Made by a program: the position numbers and the translations under genes. Under the pieces are notes generated by a model. It was given only the letters and a program-made list of their open reading frames with translations, was not told where the DNA came from and searched no databases. From the NCBI GenBank assembly GCA_032622095.1, contig CP136062.1, forward strand, positions 158,902,875-158,966,874: a DNA stretch of 64,000 nucleotides, given 5' to 3'. Each line of letters begins with the position of its first letter. Positions within the stretch are counted from its first letter, which is position 1. Positions 13,452-28,400 of this stretch are shown piece after piece. The DNA comes from Siphonodentalium dalli (Eukaryota > Mollusca > Scaphopoda > Gadilida > Siphonodentaliidae).

Positions 13452-16400
13452 GTAGATATCACCGCTGTTGTTTATACTCACATTCAGATTAAATTATACT
13501 GGTAATAACGCTCACAGTGCGTATATAGGCTAACACTCTGATTGTGTGATGTCACCAATTATATAGATAATAGCGAGATAAGGAGTGACTTCGAGATCGG
13601 CTTCAGCTTTGGTTATAGCCGATATCGGAAGTAATTCTGCGCATGTCTATTTTCGAGGAATATCGAACGGCGATGGCCGCGGCTGAAGCCGCAATAAATG
13701 TCGCTTCCAGTGAGCAACATGAATTCCTTGTAATTTAATCATCGAATTTGAGGGTCTGGTCTCATCTCCTATATATTTTGAGACTTCCGTGTGTATATAT
13801 ATTTGTCCTCTATTGGGCTCAAACTTCCCATCTAAGGATAAAAACCCACGGGAATGGTCGTCGCGGCGTTTTGGAGAAGCTCAGAGCACCCGTTCTCCAC
13901 TCTCAGTCACAAAAAACGGCACTCAGGGTTTAATCGCGTTGATAGTTAAAGAGCGTTCCTATCCGCTGTGTCATTGATAAATAGCGTATGTGTGTAATGT
14001 GATTCTTACGTCTGGGTCTGGGCGTGTGCGTGTAAGACTGTATCCATATATGAGCGTGTTTTGTGACGGCATTCCCAACACCTAGCAGGGACAGATAACT
14101 ATTAGCCAGCATCAAGGCGAGTCTTGTGACGTATTAATTCAAATGCTTTCGATCAAACAATATTCCCTGGCGCACTCATCTCTACGAATCCACTGCAATC
14201 GACCTATTTTTAGAACGCAACACATGGTACCAAAATTACGTCGCGTTGGTGATGGGGGTGCACGGCGGGATTAATTTAAATATGTCATGTTGGTAACAAT
14301 ATCTAGCCCTACAGACGAATGCGACCAGCAAATTTCAAAATTGGTCACTTGACCTCCCCATGAATATCTTCTGGGAAATTCCAGGGAATGCCTATTGAGC
14401 TCAAACTTGCTACCTACGGGAATTGTCATATATATGTGTGCTAAATACGGGAAGTGTCATGGACGGGTTAAATTGTGACCCCGACCTGACCTTGACCTTG
14501 AAAATGATCAATTCAAGGTCAAATTGAAAAACAAAAATTAAATTAAAAAATTAAAAATGCACAATTAACTCATTGAAAAACATAAAACAGCCTCTAAATT
14601 CAAAAGGCACAATTAACTCATTGAAAAACAAACAAAATCGGGTAAAATTGAAAAACAAAAATTTCAATTTAAAAATTATAAAGGCACAATTAAAAATTAA
14701 TTAAAAATATAAAAAATTGTCATGTTTCTGACGATTGCCGCAGTGGCGGGCTAACCTGATAGTAAACTATATAGGGTTACCTGTTGACAACTTTTTTATT
14801 CGTTACCCCTTTTCCATTTATTGTCCGCCATTTTAGTTATGATCGGTAGTATGTCTGGGAACTCGCAGCCTTGATTTCGTGGAAATGTGACGTCACATAT
14901 CCTGGCCAAAACGCGGCGTCTTTTGTGTCGACTTCCTGTCATGTCCGGTTAGGGATAGTGGATCAGGTGGTCATCTCAAAACGGAAACTATCTTGGAATC
15001 CACGAACGTTCATGTTTTGTTTTGTCAGTTACAAGAATTAAACTATTGCGATTCAATTTGAACTTGCTAGATGGTAGATAATTATATGTGATATAAGAAT
15101 GGCGCTTCTGCCAACGCAGTTTTCCAGTAATTATGGTATCGCTGACTGATATTTTAGCAAATTGCTGCTCCATAATAATTTTACCTTTAAAGACATATTA
15201 TGGACTTGTTCGGGAGCGTGAAATTTATAAGTTAGTTAGAATGTTGCATTCTATTAACATCGCCGAAAATTTCAAAGAAATCAACCTTACCACGCCATAG
15301 AAAATATCTTCTGTACTACGCTCAATTTTAAATATTTACATGTCGATTCGTGACGCAACTATCGGCGATAACTGACGCAAATGATTTCGCCATCGAGAGT
15401 CACTACAGTTAATTAATATATTATAATGACGGTTTGTGTTGTCAATTTGGATTAATATGCATAGAAAAATGAATAACTTTGAGCAAGATTCTCAATTGCT
15501 ATTTTATCACCCTACCGGAGTTTTTTCGCGTCACTTAAAGGGACGGGAATGTGTGTCATCCTACCCTTGCAGTCTAATTCCAATAATGTTGTATGGATAA
15601 GGCTTCGGGGCCCCGCTGAGTCATCATATGGAAGTATACTAATTGGGGCAGTATATATCCCACCATCTGGGACCAGATATTCTAATGATGGTTGGACATG
15701 AGATATCCAAAGTGATATAAAAGATATTCGTCTTGGAAATGAACCACTTCTGTTAGCAGGGGATTTTAATTCTAGAACAGGTAATGTGAACGAAGATAAT
15801 AACTCCGTGTTAACTGAGATGCATCACATATTTGTTGGGACAGATAATGAATATATTTATAATTTTATATGTGAAGACATGGACGTTCCATCTGATTTTA
15901 TTTCCCCGAAGCGGGTATCTCTAGATAAAGGTAGAGTGGACAGCTATGGATATAAGCTTATCCATCTATGTGGAGAATCAAGTCTCTTTATTATCAACGG
16001 AAGGTTCGGTGATGACAAATCTAGTGGTATGTTGACATCAAGCGACCGTAGTGTTATCGATTACATGGTTGGGAATACAGGTATTATTCCTTTGATAAAG
16101 AACTTCCGAGTAAATGATTTTTCTCCCTTGTTCAGTAATATACACCATGGATTACATTTAGAGTTACAGTTCCCAATTGTTGAAAATCCATCACCAGAAA
16201 ATGTAACTCAAAAGACAACACATAACAAAGTAAATGAACGTATCAAGAGTTGGGACCCAGTAACGGAGGCCAACTTATCTAGCTTTTTAGATAGCGATGA
16301 AATGAATTACATTATAACAACATTAAACAGAGAACGGACAGACACAAAAAGTAGCGACATTGATAACTTAGGCAGGGATATAACTACCTATATACTAAAC

Positions 16401-19400
16401 GCAGCTAAGGCGACACTGTGAACTAGCCGACAAAGACGTAGAAATAAAGGCGATTCATCAAATAAGAGGTCTTGGTTTGACCGCGATTGTCGGTTTGCTA
16501 GAAAAGATTTCCATCGCATTAAGTTAGCTTACAATCGAAACCGATCGGCTGAAAATAAGCTGTCGTTTAAGGACGCCGGTATAAAATACAGGAAAATTAT
16601 GGATAGCAAAATCAAAACAAAACAAGTTGAAAATGTATCAGAATTGAGGAAATTAAACGAAATTTCATCCAAAAGTTTCTGGAAGAAACTTGACGATCTC
16701 AGTAACAAAAAATGTACATGCACGCACAATAAAGTTAAACTGGAAACATTCTTTGAATATTTTAAGGAGCAAAATATATGTGATGATAGTTCTGATAAAA
16801 TGGAGAATTTCATGGAATCCAATTTTGATATAGCAGACTGCTCATATATAAACGACGCGATAACGGAGGATGAAATTAAAAAAGTAATATTGCAGATAAA
16901 GCAACAGGCATTGACAAAGTACACAATGAGTATATAAGGGCTTCATATTATATCATGCTGCCTATTTATCGAGAATACTTCAACCTAATCCTGGACACTG
17001 GATACTTCCCATGTGATTGGGCCATTGGAATGATACAACCGATTTATAAGAAATCCGGCGACCCATATAGCCCAGAATCTTATCGTGGTATAACACTCCT
17101 TAGCTGCTTAGCTAAGGTTTTCACCTCCATTCTCTATGCTAGACTTGTTTCCTTCTCAGAAGACCAAGAACTTATTAGTAAATTTCAAACCGGCTTCAGA
17201 AAAGATCATTCAACAATTGACAACATATTTGTATTACACAGCATAATTGATATATATTTATTGAGTGGTCGTAAGCTTTTCTGTACCTTCATAGACTTTA
17301 AGAAGGCATTCGACACAATTTGGCGAGATGCCTTGTGGTTGAAAATGATAAAATGTAATATCAACGGAAAAATTCTTAAATTAATAAGAGATATGTATAA
17401 TAAAATAAAAGTATGTGTTAAGGGAGATGATTCCCAATCTGATTTTTTCACGTGCTCTATTGGACTTTTCCAAGGTGAAATCATGTCACCTTTTCTATGT
17501 TCTTTATACATAAACGATCTGACTAATTTTATGGATGATTGTGCAATTAGTAATCTGAACTATCTAGACGAATTATTCTTCGATCATATAGGCACATACA
17601 TAAAATTACTATGTCTGTTTTATGCGGACGACACTGTTATTTTAACCGACACGGAGGAAACTATGCAACGTGCCCTCCTGGCGTTTGGAGATTCCAGGTT
17701 AATACAAGAAAAACGAAAGTTCTCATGTTCTGCAACAAAATGCCCAAACGTTTGGCAGTTTTTACTTATAATGGAGGCGAACTAGAAATAGTCAAAGAGT
17801 TTAACTACTTAGGTGTTACTTTCTTTTATAACGGCAGATTCTGCAACTCCTTGAAGAAAACGATAAATGTTTCATCAAAGGCTATGTTCAGTCTATTCAA
17901 TAAGGTCCGTAAACTACATTTGCCAATTGATATGATGTTGAATTTATTTGATACTATGATCATGCCAATAATTTTATATGGTAGTGAAATGTGGTGTTTT
18001 GAGAGAATCCACACCCTCGAGGCTCTACATATGAAATTTTGTAAAATATTACTAGGCATGAAATCTAGTACACCTAATTAAATGGTGTACGGAGAACTTG
18101 GTAGACATCCAATTTTAGTGGAAATAAAGTGCAGAGTATTAACGTATTGGTCAAAAATTGTATCTAGCGATGGTTCAGAACTGGCTAAGAATATATATCT
18201 TATTGTAAAGCAATTACACGCCAACGATCCCAAATTAACACGCAAGTAAAAATGGCTTAACTTTGTGACAAACACCCTGAATGAACTTGATCTATATTCT
18301 ACATGGGAGTCACAGTCCGCTCTATCTAAACAGGACATTCACAATATTAAACATTTCTTATAGAGCAGCATTGTGCTAAACTATTTATCGATTTAGAATT
18401 TATCTGATTCATCAAGAGAAACTTTTTACAGAAATATTAAAACCAGCTCTTGTATTAGCCGGTATTTGCTTCAGTTGCCAGATCATCTTATCCCTATATG
18501 GTGAAATTTAGAACAGCCAACCACCGACTCCCCGTTGAAAAAGGGCGGGGCGAAACAGTATACCTTGTAATACCTATTAACAGTGCGGTACCGGGATAGT
18601 GGACGAGTATCATCTACTGGTATGCGACGAATTTAGAGATATCCGTGAACAGTACATTCCGAAATACTATTGGCTATCTCCAACGCGAGGAAAGTTTTAT
18701 GGTCTGACATCCTTAGCAGGGGCGTATATATGATTTGGTGGCTGTGATATGTCGATTATATACATGTCGGATATTGTCATGGCATTATTACAAGATCGAT
18801 TTTCTGTATTTATAAACTGATAGTGTTCTCCCGTATGGGCCCGGGGTAGAATGGGCCTACCTCCCCACTGCGAGGGGTAAGAATCCCCTAATGTGGCACC
18901 CTGTTTGCCGTGAGGTGCATCCCGTGTGGTGTGGTATTGGCATCCTGGTGGTACAAGGGCGGTCGTACCACGCCATTCATCTACCTGCGGGCATGGCTTA
19001 GCTCATTATCCAGTATGGTCCTACATTTGTTCAAGACGGGTAGTTGAGTTGACCCGGCTCAATCAATCGGCTAGACACGACCCTCCAGTATTTCAGATTC
19101 AAGTTATCTTATATGTTGTATTGTTCGTCTGATGTTTGAAGTAGAGTTTTATGTTTGTCCATATATGCTGTTCTCTTCACTCCTGTCTCTTTGGTGTTCG
19201 TCCTGCTGATTATTGAATGTTTAATCATGTATTGTTCTAGCCAGCCTGCCTCACCATGGGGAGATACCGGAGACTGCTACATACAGTGGCTAAATGTGTC
19301 ACCACTTAAGCTTTGTTCCAGTCTTTGGCCGACCAGAATTCGAAAGGCTGTCCGCGGCGGCTGCTGACGGCTGCTGGGCTAGTTGTCGAATTTTTGCTTT

Positions 19401-22400
19401 TTATATGGCAACTCAAAACAATAAAGCATTACCTCGTAATAATGGTGACTCACTTAGTTCCAGCGATGCTGGTGTATTCCCTCAGTATTTGGTTCTTAGC
19501 TTCAACTCGATTATGGAAAGACCCTCTTTATTTGTTGATAAAACACTTCAAAGTATTGCTGTACGATTGAAATCTGTCAAACCGATCACGACCGGGCCAG
19601 TGACTGGCTCTCTCTTGATTTGAATGTTTAAAGAAAGTTCAATCTGATGCTTTGTTGCAATTAACAGCTGCAAATATTGCACAAACACCAGTCATGATTG
19701 CTCCTCACAAAACAATGAATAGTAGCCGAGCAGTGTTGAGAGCCGGCGATATCTCAGATTCTTCTGAATCTGAGATATTGGCTGAGTTGGCACCAACGTT
19801 ACTGATGTTCGAAGATTATCTAAGACAGTTCGTGAAACAAACGTTCCTTTGCATAGTTATATGTTGTCTCAATCGGTGCGAACATCCGCCGGCATTGAAG
19901 GTTGGATACATGAAGATATATTTGTCTACATATGTTCCAGATCACAATGTCAGAGACATGGTCATGGCCAGGAACATTGTAAAAGTAAAGAATCCACATC
20001 GGCACGCTGTTCTGTTTCTGGGCATGATCATAAGGATGGTGCTAAACTAAAGAAAGTGTTCAAACTGTGAAGGTTCACATGCGGCAATGGATATTTTCAT
20101 GTCCATATCGGACTATGAATTCAAAATTAAATGGTGTAAGACTGAGAAACATCTATCATATTTCGATGCAAAGAAGCAACCATTCACATAGTCGGCTATC
20201 GTTTCTGCAAAACAAAAGTGTGCTGATGACAGCACCCAGACAGACAACAACCAGACCAACACCATTCGTCTATCACAAGTGACACAACTTGACGTAACTG
20301 ATCTAACTCCTGTCCCAGAACCTGTATCACAGGCCATGGAAATGTCTACTGACGATGCACACAAACAATCCACTCAAGTTGAGCCAGTAACTACACACAC
20401 CGTGTGAGCCCGGTAGAATAGGCCTACCGCCCCACTGCGAGGGGTAAAAATCCCCTAATGTGGCACCCTGTTTGCCGTGGGGTGCATCCCGTGAGGTGTG
20501 GTATATGAGTCCTGGAGGTACTAGGGCGGTCGTATCACGTGAGGCATCGACCTGCGGATGCGACTTAGCTCATGGTCCGCTTTGGTCCTACATCAATTCA
20601 AGATGGTGGTTGAGTTAACCTGGCTCAATCAATCGGCTAGTCACGCCTCTCCACAGTGTTTCACATTCAATGTGTGTTATATGTTGTATTGTTCACGCCT
20701 GTCTCACTGCGGAGAGGTACCGGGAGGCTGCTATATACAGTGATTAAACGGGTCAGCACTTCAGCTAGGTACCAGTCTTTGGCCGACCAGAATTTGAAGG
20801 GTAGTCAACGGCGGCTGCTGGGCTAGTTGTCGATTTTCTGCTTTTCGTGTGGCAACTCAAACGAAAAAAACAACGTCTTGCTCGTAAGAATGATGACTCG
20901 CCAAGTTCCAGTGATTCTGTGGTATTCCCTCAGTACTTGGTTCTTGGCTTTGACTCAAATGTGAAGAGACCTTTTATTTTTGTCATTGAGAAAACACTAC
21001 AAAGCATTGCTGGACAAATTGAAATATGTTATACAAATCAGGACTGGGCCAATAAGTGGCTCTCTCTTGACTGAATGCTCAAAGAAAGTTCAATCTGATG
21101 CTCTGCTACAGTTAACTATTGCACAAACACCAGTATTGGTTACTCCTCACAAGACATTAAATAGTAGCAGAGCTGTGTTGCGGACCTGCGATATAGCTGA
21201 TTCTTCGGAATCAGAAATATTGGCGGAGTTGGCATCACAGGGAGTTACAGAAGTCCGTTGATTTACAAAAATTGTTGATGGATATTCGAGTTCCTCTAAA
21301 TATTTATCTTCTGACCTTCAATCGGTGCGATCATCCACCGACATTGAAGGTTGGATATATGAAGGTAGATATAAGTACCTATGTTCCAAATCTATTACGA
21401 CATTTTAAATGCGAGAGCTATGGCCATGGTCAGAAACATTGTAGAAGTAAAGAAACCATTTGTTCACGATGTTCTGATTGTACAAATCCTAAAAAAAAAT
21501 CGAATTGTCAAGGTTCACATGCTGCAATGGATCGTCCATGTCCCATATGGGACTATGATTTCAAGATACAAAGATCTAAGGCCGATAAACATTTATCATA
21601 TATAGATGCTAAGAAAATAGTTGGTACCAGACCATCAATTGCTCAAGTCACATACTCAGCTGCCGTTTCTCGAAAAAAGTATGTTGATGCCGGCACTCGG
21701 ACAGAGGGTCAAACAGAACTTGACAGTATCTCACTAGCAACCCAAGTTCAAGAGAATGATATTATTCCTGTTCCAGAACCTGTCTCACAGGCAATGGATA
21801 CAGCTCCTGCAGTTTTACCAAAACCGACTAAGGAAACTGATTCCATTGTTTTAAAACAGATATCTCCAAAATCCTTCAAACGTTTCGACAATCAGACCAA
21901 CGGCTATAACTTTGAGTATTCAAAGTTCACTACGATGTATAACGATAAACTGTCCACTTGGCAGGAGGGGCGCCATGCATAGTGGGTGGATATGGGCCGA
22001 CGAGTGGGCGAAGGCTCGCCTGACTTGTCTACCACTCGATAGTCAACTTGGTAAATTGCTTAAGATTCACGCCAGATTCAACAGATATTATAAATATCTT
22101 ATCAATCATTCAGGGTACTTTTTGACAGCTACTAAAACTTTATGGTCTGTTAAATTAAATTATTTATATTTGCTGATTAAGTTTATGCAGGTTTTATAAC
22201 TTGGCTGTTCCCACAGCAGTATTGCTGTATTTTTTACATTCTGTTTTATATGTGTTTGCACAGTGGTCAATTTCTTAATGGTTCTGATACCAATTGAGCA
22301 CTCTCGCTCTGATTTCTGGTGTTTTTATTTGTATATATTTAGTTTCAATTTAGTCCAATTCGCGGTTACGTCTATACACAGTTGCTTCGCTTAATTATAA

Positions 22401-25400
22401 TTGTTTTCTCTGTCGTGATGTGACCTAACGGTTAAAACGACGTAAAATCCTAAACAAACAAACAAACCAGTTACTTCGCCACAGTCTAATCGTATTGGTG
22501 CTATTGCTTCACAACATAAATCGCCTGTTGCTCCAAAGTTGAAATCGCCAAAGTCACTCCAACGTTTGGACTTTCAGAAAGAAAGGTTCATATTTGAACT
22601 ATCAAAATTTGACCAGATGCTTGGTCAGAAACGATTAACAATACAAGCTACCAAACAGAAGTTGTGGATTGAGGCGTCGGCTGGGTGAAAGAAGAAATAT
22701 TCTATCTCACCCACCCGTCAGTTTGACACATTTATAAAGTTTATGCGTGATTCGTCAAATATTATAAATACATTTTCAATGCAAAATCAGATGCTAAAAG
22801 CTACTTCACATATTTCGATATGCAGACTTGGTAATTTCATGTTATATATTTGCTATTTATTATATACTTTTGTAATATTTTTATACATTTTATAGTATGC
22901 TTACACATTAGTCTGTTCGTGAATTTATATTCTCATTCCGAGTGGAAACATTTCTCTTGGGTGCTTTTATTTGTACATAGCTCATGTTTTAATCTAATCC
23001 ACTGTCTGATTAATCTACATATTTGCTTCGCTCCGATCTTTTTATATACCTGTTTCTGTTCTTGATCGTGATATGGCATAGCGACTAAAACGACACTTAA
23101 CCATCTATCAATCAATCAGTCAACTGACTATGTTAAATATGATTAACAATTGTTATCCATATGCAGACAGTTTACTCGCGGACTTTGAGAATTCGTGAAT
23201 TTTCAAAAAATCTCAATTTCAAATTTATCAATTTGGAGGGGGAAATCATTATCCTCTACAACCAATATATGCTATAATAGTATACAAACACATGTTCATC
23301 CTCACAATATTAGAGATAAGTTCTAAGTGTGTTAAATAGTGGTTTAAAAAAAATAAAACAACTCTTCACTCACTGCATTATCGACCTTATGAACCCAACT
23401 AGTGTATGCCCTCAGTCTACCACCTGAAATCATTACCCTCTGCGAGAAAATAAATCAAACATTTTTCATTGCATATTTTAGTTTTTTTGGCAGCGATTTG
23501 CAGACCATTTTTTTTGGAGGAAAAATCAGTAGATCAACATAATGTCTGAAAAGATTAATCAGTATTGAGTGTTTATGTCTGCCAGATTATTGCAAACGTG
23601 GTTGAATTGTATTTATGTTGTTTTTGGTCCTTCACACGATAAAATAATAGTTATGCAAATGGTCAACAAAATATTTAATATTCAATAGGCAAAACAGCGG
23701 TAGGCAACAAGGATTATGATATAATTATGATATGTTGCACTCGTTTTTGTCGGGTGCTTCCGTAGATTTTCACAATGTATATGCCATATAAATGATGTTG
23801 ATTTCAAGTATTTTACAAATTACAGTGTTCTTTTACATGGGAGCTGAAAATGAAATAGAGAATTGTGACTAATTGTGTGTCAAATCGGATGGGGCATCTT
23901 TATTATTGAGACAATGCCTCAGACGAGGGTGGTATTTATTATATTTTAGATTGGTCGGGCTACTTTATTATTGAGCCAATGACTCAGACTAGTGTGGTAT
24001 TTATGAGATTTTAGATTGGTCGGGCATCATTATTATTGGGCCAATGACTCAGACGAGGGTGGTATTTATGAGATTTTAGATTGGTCGAACACACTATTGT
24101 ACCTTTGATAATAAAATGTTTTGCAGAAAGATATTTCAAAGTCCATCAAGTCGCTAAAACTCAAGCGTTCAGACGCAGATTTGGAGCGATTACAAAGAGA
24201 GATATATTGCAATCCATTAAAAAAACTGGACAATTGGAACTACGCAAGATCGGAGATCATTGGTATTATGGCATGTATCGAGAACGTTCAAATGAGGTGA
24301 GTGACTCACTGATCATAGTTATACAATGTTGAATATCCACGGCGAGATGCATGAGTTTTCGTATTATACATATGTGTATCCAGATAATATACACAGGCAA
24401 TACACAAGTATTGCGTGTGTATTGTTACAACAATCTAAATCACCTAGTATTTTATAAGAACTTTGAAGGATACTGCTTCTATATCTAGAATTGTTCATGA
24501 CCATTTATGTTAGAAGGAATAAAATATAAAAAATAAAATTGCCCTCTCGTCTCATTTTTCTGAAAACGGTTGGATGTAAATCTCGTTGTGTATTAATATT
24601 GGCCTTACAGCCATTGACCAACCTTTATGAAACATGACTGAACACAACATCGACAATGCAAACGTTCATCTATTTGTCAATCTCCGAGCGAGATAGTGTT
24701 AGAAAATTATATCCTGTCAAATAAACACATCGCAGTAGACCAAAGCCAACCGATGATATACGCATAATGGAACACCAATTTGATCCAAATAGACTGCTTA
24801 TTGGTTCATTGGAATGTAATTTGAGGGTTAAGCCGTGAGAAAAAAAGTTTACATAAATGATATGTTTGTAATCCGGTGTTTGGTTTGAATTTTGACATGA
24901 TTTCGCGGGCTTTCACATTGTATCTAGCATGACATACGTTTGTAATCCGGTGTTTGGTTTGAATTTTGACATGATTTCGCGGGCTTTAACATTGTATCTA
25001 GCTTGACATACGTTTGTAATCCGGTATTTGGTTTGAATTTTGACTTGATTTCGCTGACTTTCACATTGTATCTAGCATGACATACGTTTGTAATCCGGTG
25101 TTTGGTTTGAATTTTGACATGATTTCGCGGGCTTTCACATTGTATCTAGCTTGACATACGTTTGAAATCCGGTATTTGGTTTGAATTTTGACTTGATTTC
25201 GCTGACTTTCACATTGTATCTAGCATGACATACGTTTGTAATCCAGTGTTTGGTTTGAATTTTGACATGATTTCGCGGGCTTTCACATTGTATCTAGCTT
25301 GACATACGTTTGTAATCCGGTGTTTGGTTTGAATTTTGACATGATTTCACGGGCTTTCACATTGTATCTAGCATGACATACGTTTGTAATCCGGTGTTTG

Positions 25401-28400
25401 GTTTGAATTTTGACATGATTTCGCGGGCTTTCACATTGTATCTAGCATGACATATGTTTGTAATCCGGTGTTTGGTTTGAATTTTGACATGATTTCGCGG
25501 GCTTTCACATTGTATCTAGCATGACATATGTTTGTAATCTGGTGTTTGGTTTGAATTTTGACATGATTTCGAGGGCTTTCACATTGTATATAGCATGACA
25601 TATGTTTGTAATCCGGTGTTTGTTTCGAATTTTGACATGATTTCGCTGACTTTCACACGTTTCCTAATTATTTCTTTACTTCTTAAGATCGAAGGACGAG
25701 AAGGCATGACGCAGTTTACCACAGTGAATGTTCCAGTCTTTCACGGGACATATTTTGATCTGTTGAGTAGAATTAAAAGAGAGGTAAGATTTTTTATTAT
25801 TATTATTATATCTTTATTTCAGACTCTGTTGGTCCATATGTGAGTATGTTATACATGTATATATCAGTAATCATTAATCAATCATATAGTATACAATAAT
25901 TCGTTCCAACAATGAAATATTTTGGAAAAGTATTTTAAATCTGAATTGAAAAACATATAAATGATTGAATTGTTCATATCTTTCATTCTCTCGCGAAAAC
26001 TGAACACACACTTTCTCCTCAATATCCCTAGCCACAGCATTCGATCATTAACAAACATACCACTTGCACTAGATCTTCTTCCATAACCCATTAAAATCCT
26101 ATACGCATTGTTATTACACACAGTTAATTTATTAAAACAGCGTTTGGTGAATTGGGTAAAAGATTGGCACATTATAACGGAGAAATATAATGCTGAAATA
26201 AAATCATTTTGACTTGATAAGAACATTTATAAAATTTCCTAATTATCATATTGGACCGTTTTATGTTTTTATATACTGGTATGATATTCTAACATACAAA
26301 AAGATTCTGTTCAGTATCAAACGAAGATTGAAAGAATACGTTTCAGTATACAGAGACGTTCTCAATTTATCAAGCGCAATAATTCAATAACATTTATTTT
26401 AAATTGTTTTATTAATTGCCTCGTCAGTTGTCTTATAACCATATCAAGAGTCAAGATGAATCTTACTATCACTTTGCTACAACCAGGACAGGCCTTAACC
26501 CTTTACCCAACAGAACGGCCCTGTGCCAATGCATTCTCTTATATATGCGAATCGACCATAGGTCGCCTTGCATATATAAGAGAATGCATTGGCTTAACAC
26601 ATTAAAAATTATAAAATTGTTAAAGAATGTAAGAAAAAATGGTAAAAAGTGTTAAAAAAAGATTTTTTTTAGGCCAATGCATTCTCTTATATATGCGAGG
26701 CGACCTATGGTCGACTCGCATATATAAGAGAATGCATTGGCACAGGGCATAACTATAACCATCACAATGTGGTCAATGAGCCGGTTCCAATGATATCCAT
26801 ATTTGTATGGTTTTATTGAGACAGACCCAAGATGATTTAGGCTGTTGCAGCTTTATTTGGCCGTTTTTTGGCCGTTTTGTTGGGTAAAGGGTTAAATAAT
26901 CACTATACTATAGTGATCAATAACAGTCCTTGTTTTCTCTGCTCCGCATCATGCTCACGTTAATGTGTGGTGTCCTTGCTGAATCTGTTTCATATTGTGT
27001 TGTAGGGATTGAGGCAACAGGGGAGGACTCACATCCATCTTAATGTGTGGAATCCAGAAAAAGGTAAGTCATAATGCCTTTAAATTCCTTTCACTTCAAT
27101 TATTACTGCGCTCGAATTCCGAAACCGAATATTACACATTCAGGTCAGAACTGCTGTTAATGCAGTTAGGGGATCAATATAATGGATTCGTAGCCTCCAA
27201 TTTATCAAATTGAGTTCCCATTTGTATCAAGTGGGCAATCAGTACTATATATTTTGAGACTTCCGTATATATATGTGTGTGTGGGGGGGGGGGGGGGGGG
27301 GGGGGGGGGTACTTCATGGAATCCAAAACGCGTGTACAGATTGAGCTCAAACTTCGTATGTAAGTGTGAGATCCCACGGACACCGCCGTGGTCGCGTTTT
27401 GGAGAAGCTCAGAGCACCCGTTCTCCAATCTCTGTCACAAAAACGGCACTGCGGTGGTTAAGACATTAACGATCTTTATATTGACCTTATACGGAGATGT
27501 TAACAATTAACGCTCTTTATTGCAATGGACGTGGCCAAACGACTGACCCCATGCGTCCGAAATACGGATGCGGATTCCAATGGACGTGGCTAAACGACTG
27601 ACCCCATGCGTCCGAAATACGGATGCGGACGAAATGCAATTATCTCGACTAAAAAGGCAGAATTGATCTAAGAGCTGGATTAATTGACTGTCCGCTCTGA
27701 AGTTTAAGACAGGGAGGACGGGTACCATGAATTAACTCATTGAAAAACAAAGAATGCGTTATCTCGGAAACGGGTGGAGCTATCGACTTGAAATTTGGTA
27801 TGTGAATGTATCTTGCCCCGGGTACGAATTTTATCGGGTCGCCGAACTTCGCGCATGCGCAGACCAGATCTCGGAAACGGGTGGAGCTATGGACTTGAAA
27901 TTTGGTTAAATTAAAAAAATGTCATGTTTCTGAAACAAAGCCATGAGACGAATGCCGCCAGTGGCGGGCTAACCTGCTAGTATAAACTATATTTGGGGAG
28001 GCTCAATTGACCATTTTTGAATTGGGATTTACATCTCCAGAGCAAATGTCATAGAGATGAAAATATTGCTGGATATGACCTGATCCAATATTCGAAATAT
28101 TGGGTATTTATCTGGAATGTGAACTAGGTAAATGTTACATAATTATGTATTTAATTTTATGTCGAGCATTAAAATGTGGTCAACTGTTGTAATTCCAGAA
28201 GAAAAAAAACATTCTCAATAATAAAGATTAGCAAAAGTGCACAAACCAAAATGTCATGACATGGATGCCGAATGACATACCTGCTGCATATGCCAGATAA
28301 CTACTTCATTTATAACATTTTCTCTAGATATCTAGATATTGACATGGAAATCCCCATTTAAGGTTGGTCACCTGACATCCCTCTTCCATTTTGACGCGTT

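Noticed and set aside
24127-24296. Second open frame across Tpt1-like exon B (KDISKSIKSLKL...)
   Set aside because: It does not match the codon phase of exons A and C and has no family similarity, whereas the chosen frame fits both.
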